Assembly (NCBI GenBank): GCA_963969495.1
Contig: OZ018321.1
Span: forward strand, 123,216,021-123,280,020
Direction of reading: 5' to 3'
DNA from: Ceratothoa steindachneri
Lineage: Eukaryota; Arthropoda; Malacostraca; Isopoda; Cymothoidae
Length of the DNA stretch: 64,000 nt
The notes beneath the pieces are model-generated. The model made no database searches. It saw only the letters and a program-made list of their open reading frames with translations, and was not told the origin of the DNA. Both the position numbers and the translations under genes were made by a program. This document shows, piece by piece, positions 24,022-35,076 of the stretch. Numbering within the stretch: position 1 is the first letter of the stretch; each line of letters starts with the position of its first letter.

Positions 24022-24974
24022 GAAAGTGAAAATAAGACACAGCACGACTATTTACATTCTATTTGCAGGAGTTTTAATGATTGATTGTTATTTTTCTTGA
24101 AATGGCCTTTTAGATGATGGAAGAAGAGAGGTTTACGAGACATTGAAAGAGAGAATTTGCACGGATAGACGCATAGGATGAAGTGATGCCTGCCTTCCAA
24201 GCGGAGCTCTTAAGTATCAATGCCCAGACAGAGCCGTTATTGGCCGAGGGTCAGTACGACGTGTGTCATCGACATCCAACCTGTAGAGAAGAGAGTCAGA
24301 TTAAATCAACTATAGAAATAGAAATTATAATGCTGGAATAATGAAGATAATTACAGAAAGAACTTCGATATGAATCAGAAAATTTGACCCGTGGTCGAAA
24401 AGTTGAAAGAATTAGAATGTAAGATTTTCATAATTTATCTCAATTTTGTTGTATGTATAGACATAATTTTCTTGGGCTACTCGCCCGAAGTATTTACGGA
24501 GTGTTCTAGTTGCTTTAAGGAGATCTGCATTATGTATATTTTTGTAACTCTCTCGATGTGAATATATTTCAGTGTGACTCTAAGTATGTGAATTCAGAAA
24601 AGACTCGATCTCTTCAAAGTATAGTTTCGACAAGAATCATTTCATTAGAATTACGGTTTATAAGAGAAACAAATTTTGATTTGTCAGGTTTCAACACCAA
24701 TTTCGGGTGGATGATCCGTTTTTATGGTTTGCAGCAAGTGTGTATTAATCAATCTCATTGAAAAGAAAGGTAATCGTAGTCAGTAAAGCAATTTTAGATG
24801 GTTGTGAGAGCGTGTTCTGCACGGAGGTATCCTGTTCAGAGAGCTGGTGGGATTTTATAGTGATGGACTCACAAAAGGTTTTCCACCATCCACCTATTAC
24901 AACAATCGTTCTTCTCGCTATGCGCCTCTCTCTAGACTCTCAGCAGATGCGATTCTCTCCTCTTTTGACCAAAT
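24022..24974. other. Unassigned sequence
   Basis: Two short plus frames (24558-24761 and 24758-24985) lack recognisable motifs. The second runs into the mariner terminus at 24977. Confidence 0.35.
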
Positions 24975-24976
24975 TA

Positions 24977-26140
24977 TCAGGTTAGAATGAAAGTAATGTC
25001 CGATTTTAGGCTATATATTAAAAGTCCAAAAAGTATGACTATGGAACTATTTAATCATATACATAACATCTATTGCTTTTGAGAACCTTATTCCACCTGT
25101 CAACAAGCTTATTTATTCCACGTTTCTAATTTTCTTTAGATATTTATGGAAATATGAATCCAACTCCTTAAAAAAACTCTTTTACTGATGTCAACCTAAA
25201 ACCATCTAAATGGTTCTATAATCCCCTAAAGAAGTGATAATCAGAAGAAGCAAAGCCATAAAAATATGGAGGATCAAGCAATATTTCGCAATCATGCTAC
25301 TCAAAGAGATATTTGCACTTTAAGGTGTGTAAGGAAGGGCAATATCTGATGAGGATGACACCCCTACTGTTGAATATGAAGGGTTGCCTCTGGCCTAGGG
25401 AGGCTTTCAAATCAGCAAGTTGATTGGAGTAGAGAATAGCATTAAATCTTTGATTGTTATCTAAGAGTCGCAATTGACAAATAATTCAATATAAATCCAG
25501 TCAACATGCTTTTTGGGGGATTAATTCCTCTTGTGGGTTTTGAAAAATTCTGCTTCCTAGACTGATTAAAAACGGTGCTGTTTAAAGCCTGCTAAAAAGT
25601 CTCCTGAAAGGAATAACTAACAGCAAGTAACACGTTCTGGGAAATTTGCCTTGAACAGTTCGGGCGGGAGCCCTTTTACAATCACTGAAACCATTTTAAA
25701 ATCTCACTATGTCAGTGATTGTAAAATGCTTTGTTTAGTTTTAGTAATAGCATTGTAACTATTTAGCCATTTCTAACCAAATTTAAAACCCTTATGTTGT
25801 TTTACATTTTCCTTTAAAGGATATAATTGTCAAGGTCCTTCTAAGGTTATTCCTGAAATTATTGAAAGTTTTGAAGGTCGTAGGTCATAAATCAGAATAA
25901 GTGAGAGCACGCGACTTTGGTCAGCAGACCTTGTTTCTTTACTACATTACCCCCATAAGTGTTGTGACTGCATTTTGTTCTGTAGTTACATTGAAATCTT
26001 TATGAAACTACTATTCGAAAATATGTCTAATGTGATCTTTAGTTGGGACGAACATAAGATAGAATACCAATGAAAATTTTGAACAATATTTTCATAATAT
26101 GAAATAAAAATGTATAAATTACTCATTGTACTATTGCTTG
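24977..26140 (-). mobile_element. Mariner element, copy 1, split by repeat R2
   Basis: The left end at 24977-25010 (CAGGTTAGAATGAAAGTAAT then GTCCGATTTT) follows a TA and matches both ends of the mariner at 62489-63527. Sequence from 24992 to about 25510 is colinear with 62497-63005, and 26026-26135 is colinear with 63331-63450 (GTGATCTTTAG..GA..AA.ATAGAATACCAA and ATTACTCATTGTA). The intervening 25.5-26.03 kb carries repeat R2. The transposase would be coded on the minus strand but has almost no readable frame. The right terminus is missing or unrecognisable. Confidence 0.65.
25510..26030. repeat. Repeat R2 copy nested in mariner
   Basis: From about 25735 the sequence is the head-plus-tail R2 unit of 19771-20085: GTAACTATTTAGCCATTTCT, TTATGTTGTTTTACATTTTC, then CACGCGACTTTGGTCAGCAG followed by ACCTTGTTT, identical to 19947-19975. 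The ends are not exact, because the last bases (ATGTCTAATG) also resemble mariner sequence. Confidence 0.6.
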
Positions 26141-26839
26141 TTTCTCTTTGTTTGGTTCTTCTCTAGATATTTGGTAAAACAATTTTTAGAAAGTCACGGT
26201 TAGAAAAGTCTCTGGCTTTAGTTTAATTGCAGTAAAGTCAGGAAAGAAAAAAAATATGGTGTCTATCAGCTTTAGTATTATTGTTTAAACTACATAGGTC
26301 ACATATTGGCATGAAGATGCGATGTCCTTTTAAACATGGTGCAAAACTGACGCCCAAGGTGATCGAAATTACCTAATAATCGGTTTTCTTGATATCTTTG
26401 TAAATTCCTTTTGGCGACCAATGACGAGGCTAGAAGTGACATTAGCATCAGTTGTCTGTATATATAGTGTTTTCTTGAGTGTTTATCTGTATGTAGACAA
26501 AGCCAAGGAGAATAATTCAGGAAGAATACGAGTAGTTTTTTTGGATTTTGCGTAAATCGTGGTAATAGTTACCCAAAAATTGACTGCGGAAATTGGTGCT
26601 CCAAGTCTATGAGAAGCACGGCCAGAGATATAGCGGCGGGTGGAAAAGTAGAGTTCATGGTCTTTGAATATAAAAGTAAATTAAAGAGAAACTTATTGCA
26701 ATAAAATATAGATGCCTCAGAAGCATCAAAAAGGAATAAAATATAAAAATTGCGAGGACGTTTAATAACAGCAGATATAACTGGTAAAGGAAGCTAAAAG
26801 CATTTATCCCTGAATGCATGCTTTCTACGAAGGCACGAC
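26141..26839. other. Unassigned sequence
   Basis: RVVFLDFA near 26530 is reminiscent of a LINE RT box but is not followed by convincing conserved blocks. No feature is called. Confidence 0.3.
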
Positions 26840-26849
26840 CACTATTGTG

Positions 26850-27450
26850 TGTGATGGTGTTCCACTTCTTGTTTAGGCCTGCCTTTTATTACTAAATGGA
26901 GAGTGAGTGATAATGTCTTGCAGTTTCTTTCATGTCATACAAAGAGGTTTTCCATTAGATTCATATCAGGAGACTGAGGTGTCTAGTCCGTTACTATAAT
27001 ATTGTTTTCCGCGAAGCACTGTGTTTTGGGTGCAAGCTTGTGACATGAGCATTCTTCTGATTTAATATAGCATTCGAAGCATTTGTGGAGGTCTCTTGCA
27101 GAGGGCATCATGTAAACTCACTGGAGGAATTTAGTCTTCTCTGAATTGATGGTGCCATCACGAATGGTGATACGCCCAACACATGAAATTGACATGAAGC
27201 CACAAACTATTACAGTGTGCCTACTTTTCACTATCTATTGCGCAGCTACACTGTCCTTATACGGATTCTAACGTTTATTTCGGCCGAGACCAGGAGGAAG
27301 GAGGAAACAAAGAACAATAAGACACGTCCGAACTAAGGCATGGTCCAGTTCTGGTGAATACGTGCCCAAGCCAGTTGACTTGGCTTTTGATGAAAGTTAA
27401 CCAGCGGCTTTTGTCCTGCTTTATATGACTTCAGTTCTTGAGCAAGCAGT
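26850..27450 (-). pseudogene. Tc1-like transposase fragment
   Basis: Minus-strand blocks read KPLVNFHQKPSQLAWARIHQ then NWTMP (about 27345-27410), where Tc1-family proteins have the RxxRLxWAxxHxxWT segment before the first catalytic Asp. LFFVSSFLLVSAE (about 27290) replaces the FSDES box, and the first Asp is not preserved. Further on, SPDMNLMENL (about 26955-26985) corresponds to SPDLNPIENLW and retains the Glu. Many stops. This is a separate, more decayed element from the Tc1 at 27691-29040. Terminal repeats were not found. Confidence 0.6.
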
Positions 27451-27690
27451 CTGGTTTAGAATAATCTAAGGGATGCATTAAGCTGCCCATCCCATGATCA
27501 TTCATGTTACAGCTGAACTGCTGTTTTAATAGGATTCCTAAGGCTAAGTTGACGCGATTCATCGAGCGCTAAAACTATCGTTCAGCCTGCGTATCTGTAC
27601 TTCTGTCCTCTACGGTATAGTTACGTGTTTTCACCTTTAGCACCATTATTGTATCCTGTCGACATGATATATCATATTAATCAACAAATA

Positions 27691-29040
27691 CAGTACTATG
27701 CAAATTGGTTAAGACAGTAGTGAAATAATACAATTATTTGATAATTGTTTTATATATTTGAAAAGAATACGTCAATGCTAAAGTAAATGGTACATTTAAT
27801 ATGAAATATGACCACCTTTTGCTTTTAGAACCTGCTTCACTCGGTCTGGCATAAATTCAACCAAATTGGAACATATTTCTGTCAGTTCTTCCTTATGGTA
27901 CCCGGAATCGATAACAGCACAAATCATCTTTTGCATCGTCGTAAGTCGGTTTTCTCGATTCTATGTTTAATTATACATTCTCGATCGGGTTTAGGTCAGG
28001 AGAATTCCAAGACCAATTTATAACGATAAGTCCACTTTTTTCGAAGAATGTACGCACTATTTGGGAAGTATGGCACAGATGTAGATACTGCTGGAAAATG
28101 CCGCTTCCATCAGGGAAAGTCTTTCTGCATCGCAGGAAGCAGGTGTGTCTGCAGAATTGCCTTGTATTTAACGCTATTTATTATTCCCTCAAAGGTAATA
28201 AGCCATCCTAGGCCTGTAGCGCTACAAAAACCCCAAGCATATTCTTAGGTGGGTATTTTGGCGCCTGTTGAATGTGTCCTGCCGAAGTGATTCATCTTTG
28301 TTTCGTCTTACTACCACTGACCTATGCCCATATACTTCAAAATGCTATTCGTCTGAAAACATGACTTTCTTCCAGTCAGCTGCCTTCCATCCAGCATACT
28401 TGTGTGCCCAGCGCAGAGGTTTTTGTGTTCATAGCAAAAGTCAATAACTGTTTCCGTACCGGTAAATAGCAAATTTGCTAACTTCAATAAGCTTTCGCAG
28501 GACGGTTGAAAAAGAAACATTTACACCAGCTAAAGAAAAATCTCTCTGGAGCTCCTTACTGGTTTTCTTGCGACTCTTCACATTATTTATGATGAGAGCC
28601 TTGTCGTAGTGTCGAATATTCACCAGTGTCTTCAGCTCTTTTCATAATGTCGCCAACAGTTGACTTTGCTACATTAATTTTTTTCGAAATCCGTCTAATG
28701 CTAAAACCAGCATGTTTTCTAAGAGCTATAATACTAGCATGCTTCTTGGTTGTGATATCCATAATAGATTTATAGTCTAATAATGATTGGAAGGTGAATA
28801 TTCCGGCAGAACCAAGTACCGCAGGCAGCACACTCCGAGCAATAATTATCAACGACAAGCACTGATGTAGGCACTTTCGGGCTTAGTATAGCTAGAACAC
28901 AACAAAACACTTGCCAGATGTTACTAGTACACTATTCTGTACAGAAAATAAAAAAAATTCATTAGTGTTGGCAAAAATTACGACATGTTAGGAAATAGTC
29001 TAAAACTTTGGTACACTCCGAACTAATTTGCACACTACTG
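27691..29040 (-). mobile_element. Tc1-like DNA transposon, both ends present
   Basis: 1350 bp, flanked by TA at 27689-27690 and 29041-29042. Left end CAGTACTATGCAAATTGGTT and right end (inverted) CAGTAGTGTGCAAATTAGTT form terminal inverted repeats with three mismatches in 20. Length, TA target and a single transposase frame are typical of Tc1 elements, which move by cut and paste. The transposase is coded on the minus strand and is dead (see next entry). Confidence 0.88.
27820..28768 (-). pseudogene. Tc1-like transposase
   Basis: The likely start is the Met at 28761 (MDITTKKHASIIALRKHAGF). The helix-turn-helix DNA-binding part reads SIRRISKKINVAKSTVGDIM. After a frameshift comes KTSKELQRDFSLAGVNVSFS, TVLRKLIE (second HTH); then WKKVMFSDE (first catalytic Asp at 28351-28353, followed two codons later by a stop). 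QQYLHLCHTSQIVRTFF (near 28065) stands where QQDNDPKHTS is expected, so the middle Asp is lost. WNSPDLNPIENV (27974-28009) keeps the catalytic Glu. IDSGYHKEELTEICSNLVEF, MPDRVKQVLKAKGGHI follow. At least three frameshifts or stops; inactive. Confidence 0.85.
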
Positions 29041-29042
29041 TA

Positions 29043-29384
29043 GCATGTAGTATATGAAGATATTTTGACAGCAACCTACCACATACTCATTTCTGGACTT
29101 CAAACTTTTCAATAGAATCACCACCTTAAATATTTCCTAAAATAACATATAAGGAAAATAGTATTTTTAATTTGCTATCCCGATGTATGAAAACCTAAAA
29201 CAATACATTCATAAAAATGCTCATGTTATTTGAAAATTTAAGGCTTCCGAATACTTATTTGCCAGCTAGTAACACTGCCGAAAATTAGCCTCTAATATAT
29301 GTAGAGAGTAAGACAATCTGCGACTATTCATAGTGTATTTACAGGAATTCCAAAGATTGGTGGCTATTGTTCTCGAACTGGTAG
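29043..29384. other. AT-rich sequence, nothing recognised
   Basis: No frame or repeat recognised. Confidence 0.4.
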
Positions 29385-29895
29385 TCTAGGTATAATAGAA
29401 AGAGAGAGAAAGAAAAAAGAACGAAAGAGAAAAATTTGAGATTGAGTAATATTGAGATTAAGAACGTGCGAGATTGTGGTTGAGATTCAATGACAGATTA
29501 AGATTAATAGATATATATTGAAAAGATTAGAAGAGAGATAAAGAGATAGCTTTAAAGGGAGATTGTGAGAGAGATTGAGAGAGATTTAGAATGAAAAATT
29601 AAAAGATAGAGAGAGATTTAGATGGAGAGAGATTAAGATTAAAAACGGGATTGAGAATGAGATATTGAGAAAAAATTAGAGAATAAACAGATATAATGAT
29701 AGAGAGCGATTGAATTTGAAAGATAAAATGAGACTCATATCGAAAGAGATTGAAATTACGAGAGAAAGCGAACGTTTGAGCAAGATTGAGCTTGAGATTG
29801 ACAAAGAGATTGAGTTTGATACAGATATTGAGACTGATGAAAATATACATTAAGGTTTAGATTGAAAGAGAGAGATAGAGTGAAAGAGATTATTT
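29385..29895. repeat. Degenerate GA-rich (GAGATT-type) low-complexity tract
   Basis: About 500 bases made largely of GAGATTGAGA, GAAAGAGA and ATTGAGATT variants. The 83-codon minus-strand frame inside it is an artefact of composition. Confidence 0.8.
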
Positions 29896-31355
29896 TTTGT
29901 GGTCATATACACGAGTGAAAATGATGTGATGCCTGCCCTTGTTTAGTCATGGTTGCTTCATTGGTATTTTGATCAAAACAAAAGGAATTGAGCCTGAATG
30001 GTGTTTGTAATATTAAGATGTATCTCAGCTGTTAAAATATTTCTTAGCCTGTGTTTTTCTGTGATTAGAATATTTGATGATATTTAACCTTCAGATCAGA
30101 GACATGTACTTTACCCCTGCCATATACTTTTATAAATTGCAAAAGTTGAGGATGAAACATTTGTTCGCCATTCCCTGTCTAACTCGTGAGAAACATTCAA
30201 ACGATGCCGGGATGTGAGAACGAACCCAGAATTTTTTAATTCATAATTTCAGTATATTTTCCTAGTTTTATCGTTGAATCTATTTATTTCATTATACAAT
30301 ATATGGAATTAGTAACAGAGAGGAGATGAAAAATAGAGGCTTGATTGAGAGTAAACGATGTTCAGGGAACAGTCGAGCAAACCTTGTCAGAAACGGGAGA
30401 CATTTTTATTTCTTTTTTGCCTTTGCTATGAAAGAGAAACTGCACCTAATCGATTTTTTTACGAAGAAAAAAAAGATGTAAAGAATAAATATGAGAAAAG
30501 GATAAGTGAAGATCATAAAGATAAATGATATTTATGCTTTGCCAAAAAATGGGGACAAGGAGACCTCATGAATAAAAATTGGATAATTCGAGAAATGAAT
30601 AAAATGAAGTGTGAAAAACATTACATCTAAATATATGCGTACAACCATTTTAGGATAAACATGGGTATGTGTCATAAACACACTCTTACAATCAGGCTTT
30701 CTCCAGGGTTATTCGATGGTTTTGATTACTGCCGGTGTGCATACCTCCATTATTAATTACTGTAAAATTAAAAATATTCCCAGATCAACTCTAAAATCTC
30801 TGTCCTCCATTTGGTTTCCTTCTTTATTTACGAAATTAATTATCAAGGGTCGTCCACGTTTGTAACACCTATCTACCATGACCCAGGGATTATTGTAAGC
30901 AATCCTTGAAGTGAACTACAACAAGCACCCAATGACCGATTTTTCACCTATCACCTGCTAATAGGTAATATTACAGGATAATCAAATATGATTGAACATT
31001 ATAAGGTCAGAGTACAAAGAAAAGAGCAAACTTGCATCAGCAAGTACGTTCAAATTGACATGATTCCAGTTTGACATTGATAAGAAGGATAAAAAATAGT
31101 GGATCAAGACTAGAAATATAGAAAGGCAGCCAACAAACTGCTATATCAGTGACCAACAAGGCCTCCTTGCAATAATCATTTGAATCCTAGGAGACTGACA
31201 AAGGAGTTCATTTGTATGATAATTACATAGGAATAGAAATTAAAGAACCCCCAAAGAATTCGAGTTCTAGGCGCTATCAGAATATAATTCAACGTATAAA
31301 GACAGGGAATAGATAAAAATAAAATAAAATATATAGATACTATGGTTTGCTAAAA
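29896..31355. other. Unassigned sequence
   Basis: No recognisable gene, RNA or repeat on either strand. Confidence 0.4.
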
Positions 31356-31585
31356 GGATAGATTCAACGATAGCGGCTTTAACATGAAACCTCAAGATTC
31401 AACACTGTAAAATAGGAATTTCGTGCAAAAGAGTGATTCAAACATATTTGCTTTATCATAAAAACTTAAGATTCAGCAAGAAAATAATGGTTTTAAGCAG
31501 AAAAAAGATTCACAGATTCCAGCTTTATCATAATACCTCAAGATTCCTCAAGAAAGTAATAATTTCGAGCAAAAGAGATATTCAC
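31356..31585 (+). repeat. Three-copy tandem repeat, ~72-bp unit
   Basis: Three imperfect units share GATTCA..(G/C)CTTTA.CATAA.ACCTCAAGATTC and a (T/A)TTCG.GCAAAAGAG-type end, starting at about 31360, 31432 and 31506. No coding potential. Confidence 0.6.
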
Positions 31586-32140
31586 CCATCTTATAGTTAA
31601 GTTCAAATTTGATCTTCCTAGTTTTTCTATATTTTGCTCTCTTTTTTTGAGGATTTTTTCCTTTTCCTTATATTGAAGTATTTTTCTAGGCTTGTTTTCT
31701 GTGGGCTTTAGCTCTCTGGTCATACTTTTACAGTTCTACTTTGGATTATATTTACATAGTTATATTTCTTACTGACAGGATTTTCTCGCCCCCAATTTTT
31801 GACAATTTAGTTACATCTCACTTCTATTTTCACAGTATATGTAGGCGCAAGAGAAAAGTTAGAAGAGCTGTAATGGACTGTATTTACGGCGAATTTCGAT
31901 GTTAATGAAAATTTTGCAGGGATTTTGAGGCTTAAGTACAGCGAGTAAGGGAGAACCTTGCCGACCAGCGACAAACTCTAGAGATTCTACAGCGGAGAAC
32001 ACTACATATGGTCCTCCAACTATACTTCTTTCCGCAAAAGAAAGAATACTACTATGTGCTTCTCCAGAAACTGAAATCCTGCTGCTGTACTAAGACCAGG
32101 CCCGATTGACGCTCCCCTAAGAGGGTAAAATGTAGAGATC
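31586..32140. other. Unassigned sequence before LINE ORF1
   Basis: May contain the unreadable N-terminal half of the LINE ORF1 that becomes clear at about 32180. A 61-codon minus frame (31723-31538) is not recognised. Confidence 0.3.
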
Positions 32141-32169
32141 CAATATTTACAAGAAATAGCTTCTATATT

Positions 32170-32720
32170 CTAGAGCAAGAACAAGACGACGTTGAGATCC
32201 CATTAGTGGGTGACTCATCACACCAAGAAACGACACGAGAGTCGTTCGAGAATTTCACAAGCGGAGCCGCACGAGACGCAACATATATGTATTGTGCATG
32301 CTGGAACTAATTATTTAATTTCCAATAGGGCTAAAGAACTTCTGACGCTATACAGGTAGCTTTCGATAAGATCAAAGCAGATGAGTAACAAAATTATTTT
32401 ACAGGCATTCTGCCAAAAGTAGAGGACCTAATATTGCATTTAGGAAAAGCAGCGAACATTAATAATAGTATTCAATTTTAGTTCAGAAGGAAGGAGCTAA
32501 CTTGGATCATTTGAGTTCACGTATGCTTCAGGATGATGAATTGTACCTTAACACTCTCGAAGCAGCGAGACTTAGCAGAATACTATATAATGCGGCTATG
32601 GTCCGGAACAAAACCCCAAAAGAAAGTGAGTGACACTTATCAGCAAATCGGCAAAGATGCAAAAAGGATTGGTCTTCTAAGGGGCTTAGACACAAATGTA
32701 TTAAGCGTAAAAAATATATG
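32170..32720 (+). pseudogene. LINE ORF1 with SGNH/GDSL esterase-like domain, decayed
   Basis: Plus-strand blocks read PLVGDSSHQETTRESFENF (about 32199-32255), holding the GDS nucleophile box. After a frameshift comes IVHAGTNYLISNRAKELLTL (about 32291-32355), the H-x-G-T-N box, then FTGILPKVEDLI (about 32398-32435). The tail LQDDELYLNTLEAARLSRIL (about 32528-32588) matches the catalytic D-x-x-H region with His replaced by Tyr, and YNAAMVRNKTPKESE ends near 32632. SGNH-type esterase ORF1 proteins are known from CR1-group LINEs. No ORF2 follows before the (AT)n-foldback at 33.07 kb, so the copy is truncated. Confidence 0.65.
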
Positions 32721-33068
32721 AACTTCAGCACTTATAGAGAATAAATTTTTTGAATTATAGTAATTAGTTAAAGTGGGATTTATACATCAAATAGAGATTT
32801 GATTGGAAAACTACACGTAAAGTGTTACATAATTTTTAAGCAAGACAAAGAAATAAGAAAGTATGAAAGAAGAATGAGTAAAGATGTAGCAGCAAGATAT
32901 ATCATAAGATGCAATATAGGTGACTTATATAGTCGTTTGACCTAGAGCAGGCGCGGGAAATCTCCGGCCCGCGAAGGACTAGCGTCTGGCCCACCACCTT
33001 GCTCGGCATTAATATTGCAATCCAAACTGCGAAGCCCCCCTCCCAAACAAAAATAATAAACTCTCTCT

Positions 33069-33070
<2 letters not shown>

Positions 33071-33140
<70 letters not shown>
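33071..33140. repeat. (AT)n microsatellite, left of foldback
   Basis: 70 bases of uninterrupted AT repeat. Confidence 0.97.
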
Positions 33141-33142
<2 letters not shown>

Positions 33143-33179
33143 CACTCCCAAAGTGTCACGTGAGAAAAGCAATAATATC

Positions 33180-33326
33180 GAAATTAATCGACAAGAAAAT
33201 GAAAAGATGAATGCAATCATTTTGAACTATATTTGAAAATTCATTTTCATTCTTTGAAAATGAACTTGCAAATATAGTTCAAAAGTGTTTGGATTCATCT
33301 TTTCTTTCATTTTCCTGTTAGTTAAT

Positions 33327-33329
<3 letters not shown>
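33180..33329. repeat. Large inverted repeat (foldback)
   Basis: The left arm (33180-33249) and right arm (33254-33329) are reverse complements over about 70 bases with few mismatches and one small gap, around a 4-base TTCT loop. The inner part TTTTGAACTATATTTG is exact, and AAAAGATGAAT and GAAAATGAA also pair. The arms begin about 40 bases after one (AT)n array and end next to the other. Confidence 0.9.

Positions 33330-33330
<1 letters not shown>

Positions 33331-33394
<64 letters not shown>
33331..33394. repeat. (AT)n microsatellite, right of foldback
   Basis: About 64 bases of AT repeat directly adjoining the right foldback arm. A short (AT)8 lies at 33652-33666. Confidence 0.97.
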
Positions 33395-33396
<2 letters not shown>

Positions 33397-33562
33397 TGAT
33401 GTGTTTCCTGTGTTTCCCCAATCGTTAATTCTTAACTCGCAACATAATAATCCAAAAATATCTCCCTTTTAATAAACATCAAATACTTTCCATAAATTCG
33501 TCATTTTGATTATCTGTTTGACTCTTAACTTAAATTGTTTTCCACGAATTGTATTTCCATTA

Positions 33563-33600
33563 CTCGAAGATGGGTGAAAAGTTCACCCGAAATGTTGTAT
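33563..33600 (+). other. PLE tail motif, hammerhead-like, copy d
   Basis: CTCGAAGATGGGTGAAAAGT runs into TCACCCGAAATGTTG. GGGTGAA pairs perfectly with TTCACCC around a short AAG loop and is followed at once by GAAA. The first box is CTCGAAGA, one insertion from CTGAAGA. Of the four motifs here it has the best stem. An AATAAA follows at 33608. Confidence 0.4.
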
Positions 33601-33669
33601 CAAGAAAATAAAATCAATTTCCATTTATACGTCCTTTCGTTCATCCTTTAAATTATATATATATATGGA

Positions 33670-34780
33670 CACTTCGGGGATTTTGTTTGTCACTCCGGGG
33701 TGCGCTGCTCCCAAAAGACTCATCTGGTGCTTACTCTAAAAAGGTTGCCCACCCCTGACCTACAGGTTAAAGTGGAATCAGAACCAACGTTGGAATTTTT
33801 CTATCGCTTTATATTTATTTATTTTTTCAAATATTTCAAGGCATCATCCACAATTTCAATAGTTCTTAAATCATCTAAAAGAAACTCTTGAACAACAGTG
33901 TAAAAGGCAGCACTCAGATGAAGCAGAACAAAAGATTGCACATTTACTATCATCAATAATCTTAAATAAATCATAAATTACAGAACAGACTACTGTCTGA
34001 GTAGAGTACAGATGAATGTAAGCAGATTGACAATCTGGTAGAGCATTTACACGATAGAAATGTACAAGAAACTGCTCAAGAATAACATATTCAAGTATTT
34101 TGGAGAATAAATGTCAGATTTGAAACTGGGTCTATAAGAGACAAATACTTTCTGATCAAGACCCCCCCTTCAACACCGGTTTTACAATAGCTGTTTTCTC
34201 AGATACAGAAAAATTACAATTTAATAAAATAATATTTAGAATGTTAGAAAGATTATTTGCTTTCATTACATTAGCAATAGGAAATGGTTCATTTGCGAAG
34301 TATGTTTTATTAGCCTTTTGAACAGTGCTGAAGTGAGATAGATTTATGTCTGTATTTGATTTTCTAGGTATTGGTAGAGAGATATTTGAAAAGATTTAAA
34401 TAATATTTCCAATTTTATTCTTAAAGAAATTTAAAAAATCAGTATCGAAATCCTTATCACTTAATCCATCAGGTAGTTTCTTCCTCTTTGAACTACCAAT
34501 CAAGTCATTTGATAGTCTAAAGAGCTTAGACATATCAGATCCTGTTTCAGTAATTTTTTGTTTGTAATATTGAGCTGTTCTATCACTCACATAGTAATTT
34601 AGTTTATTCTTACTACTCTTGTATTCCTTCCCAGCACTAGCAGATTTTAGCCTCCTCCATTTGGATTCCTTGCGTCTTTTTCTAACTTCATGGCTAATAA
34701 TACTTCACCATTGAACCAAGGTGACCTATCTTTAATTACTATAATTTTCTCACGGCATGAAAATCTAGTATTATATTGAC
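33670..34780 (-). pseudogene. LINE ORF2 fragment, linker to RT
   Basis: The minus strand reads SPWFNGEV (about 34700-34725), the (A/S)PWF-type block that follows the endonuclease in CR1/Jockey-like LINEs. Next comes a basic region, then RTAQYYKQKITETGSDMSKL, FRLSNDLIGSSKRKKLPDG and LSDKDFDTDFLNFFKNKIGN (34590-34396), the typical pre-RT linker. Weaker RT similarity continues to about 33.8 kb. Its endonuclease lies on the other side of a solo LTR, at 36.1-36.9 kb. Confidence 0.7.
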
Positions 34781-34784
34781 ATTT

Positions 34785-34789
34785 AGTTA
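34785..34789 (+). repeat. Target site duplication, left (AGTTA)
   Basis: Direct repeat with 36094-36098, made when the LTR element integrated into the LINE. Confidence 0.8.
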
Positions 34790-35068
34790 TGTAGGAGATT
34801 AGCATAATGCACCCACGTTTCCCCCACGTCCCTTCCGGGCGGGCCGGTTATCAAACCTTCCCCTTCCGGCCCGATAGCTGATGGTCTCCTGCCGAAAGAA
34901 ACCGTCGGCCATTTCAGATAACCACTGAGTTCCTTCCTCGACTGGTTATCGATAGATGGGAGCCCATCTTGGCTTCTAGTGGTTCCCGAAAGTTTACAAA
35001 GGATGAAATGGAGGAGCTTGACATCAAATATACTTCCGGAGGCATGTGAACCTCTTCCGAGTTTCGAG

Positions 35069-35076
35069 TATAAAAG
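35069..35076 (+). promoter_or_regulatory. TATA box of the solo LTR
   Basis: TATAAAAG, 280 bases inside the LTR. It is the expected U3 promoter element and agrees with the polyadenylation signal downstream at 35844. Confidence 0.5.

Noticed and set aside
26520..26700. Possible LINE reverse transcriptase (VVFLDFA near 26530)
   Set aside because: Only one short box; no supporting downstream motif such as GVPQGSxLGP or FADD could be read.
29599..29850. 83-codon minus frame
   Set aside because: Lies entirely in the degenerate GA-rich tract; composition artefact.
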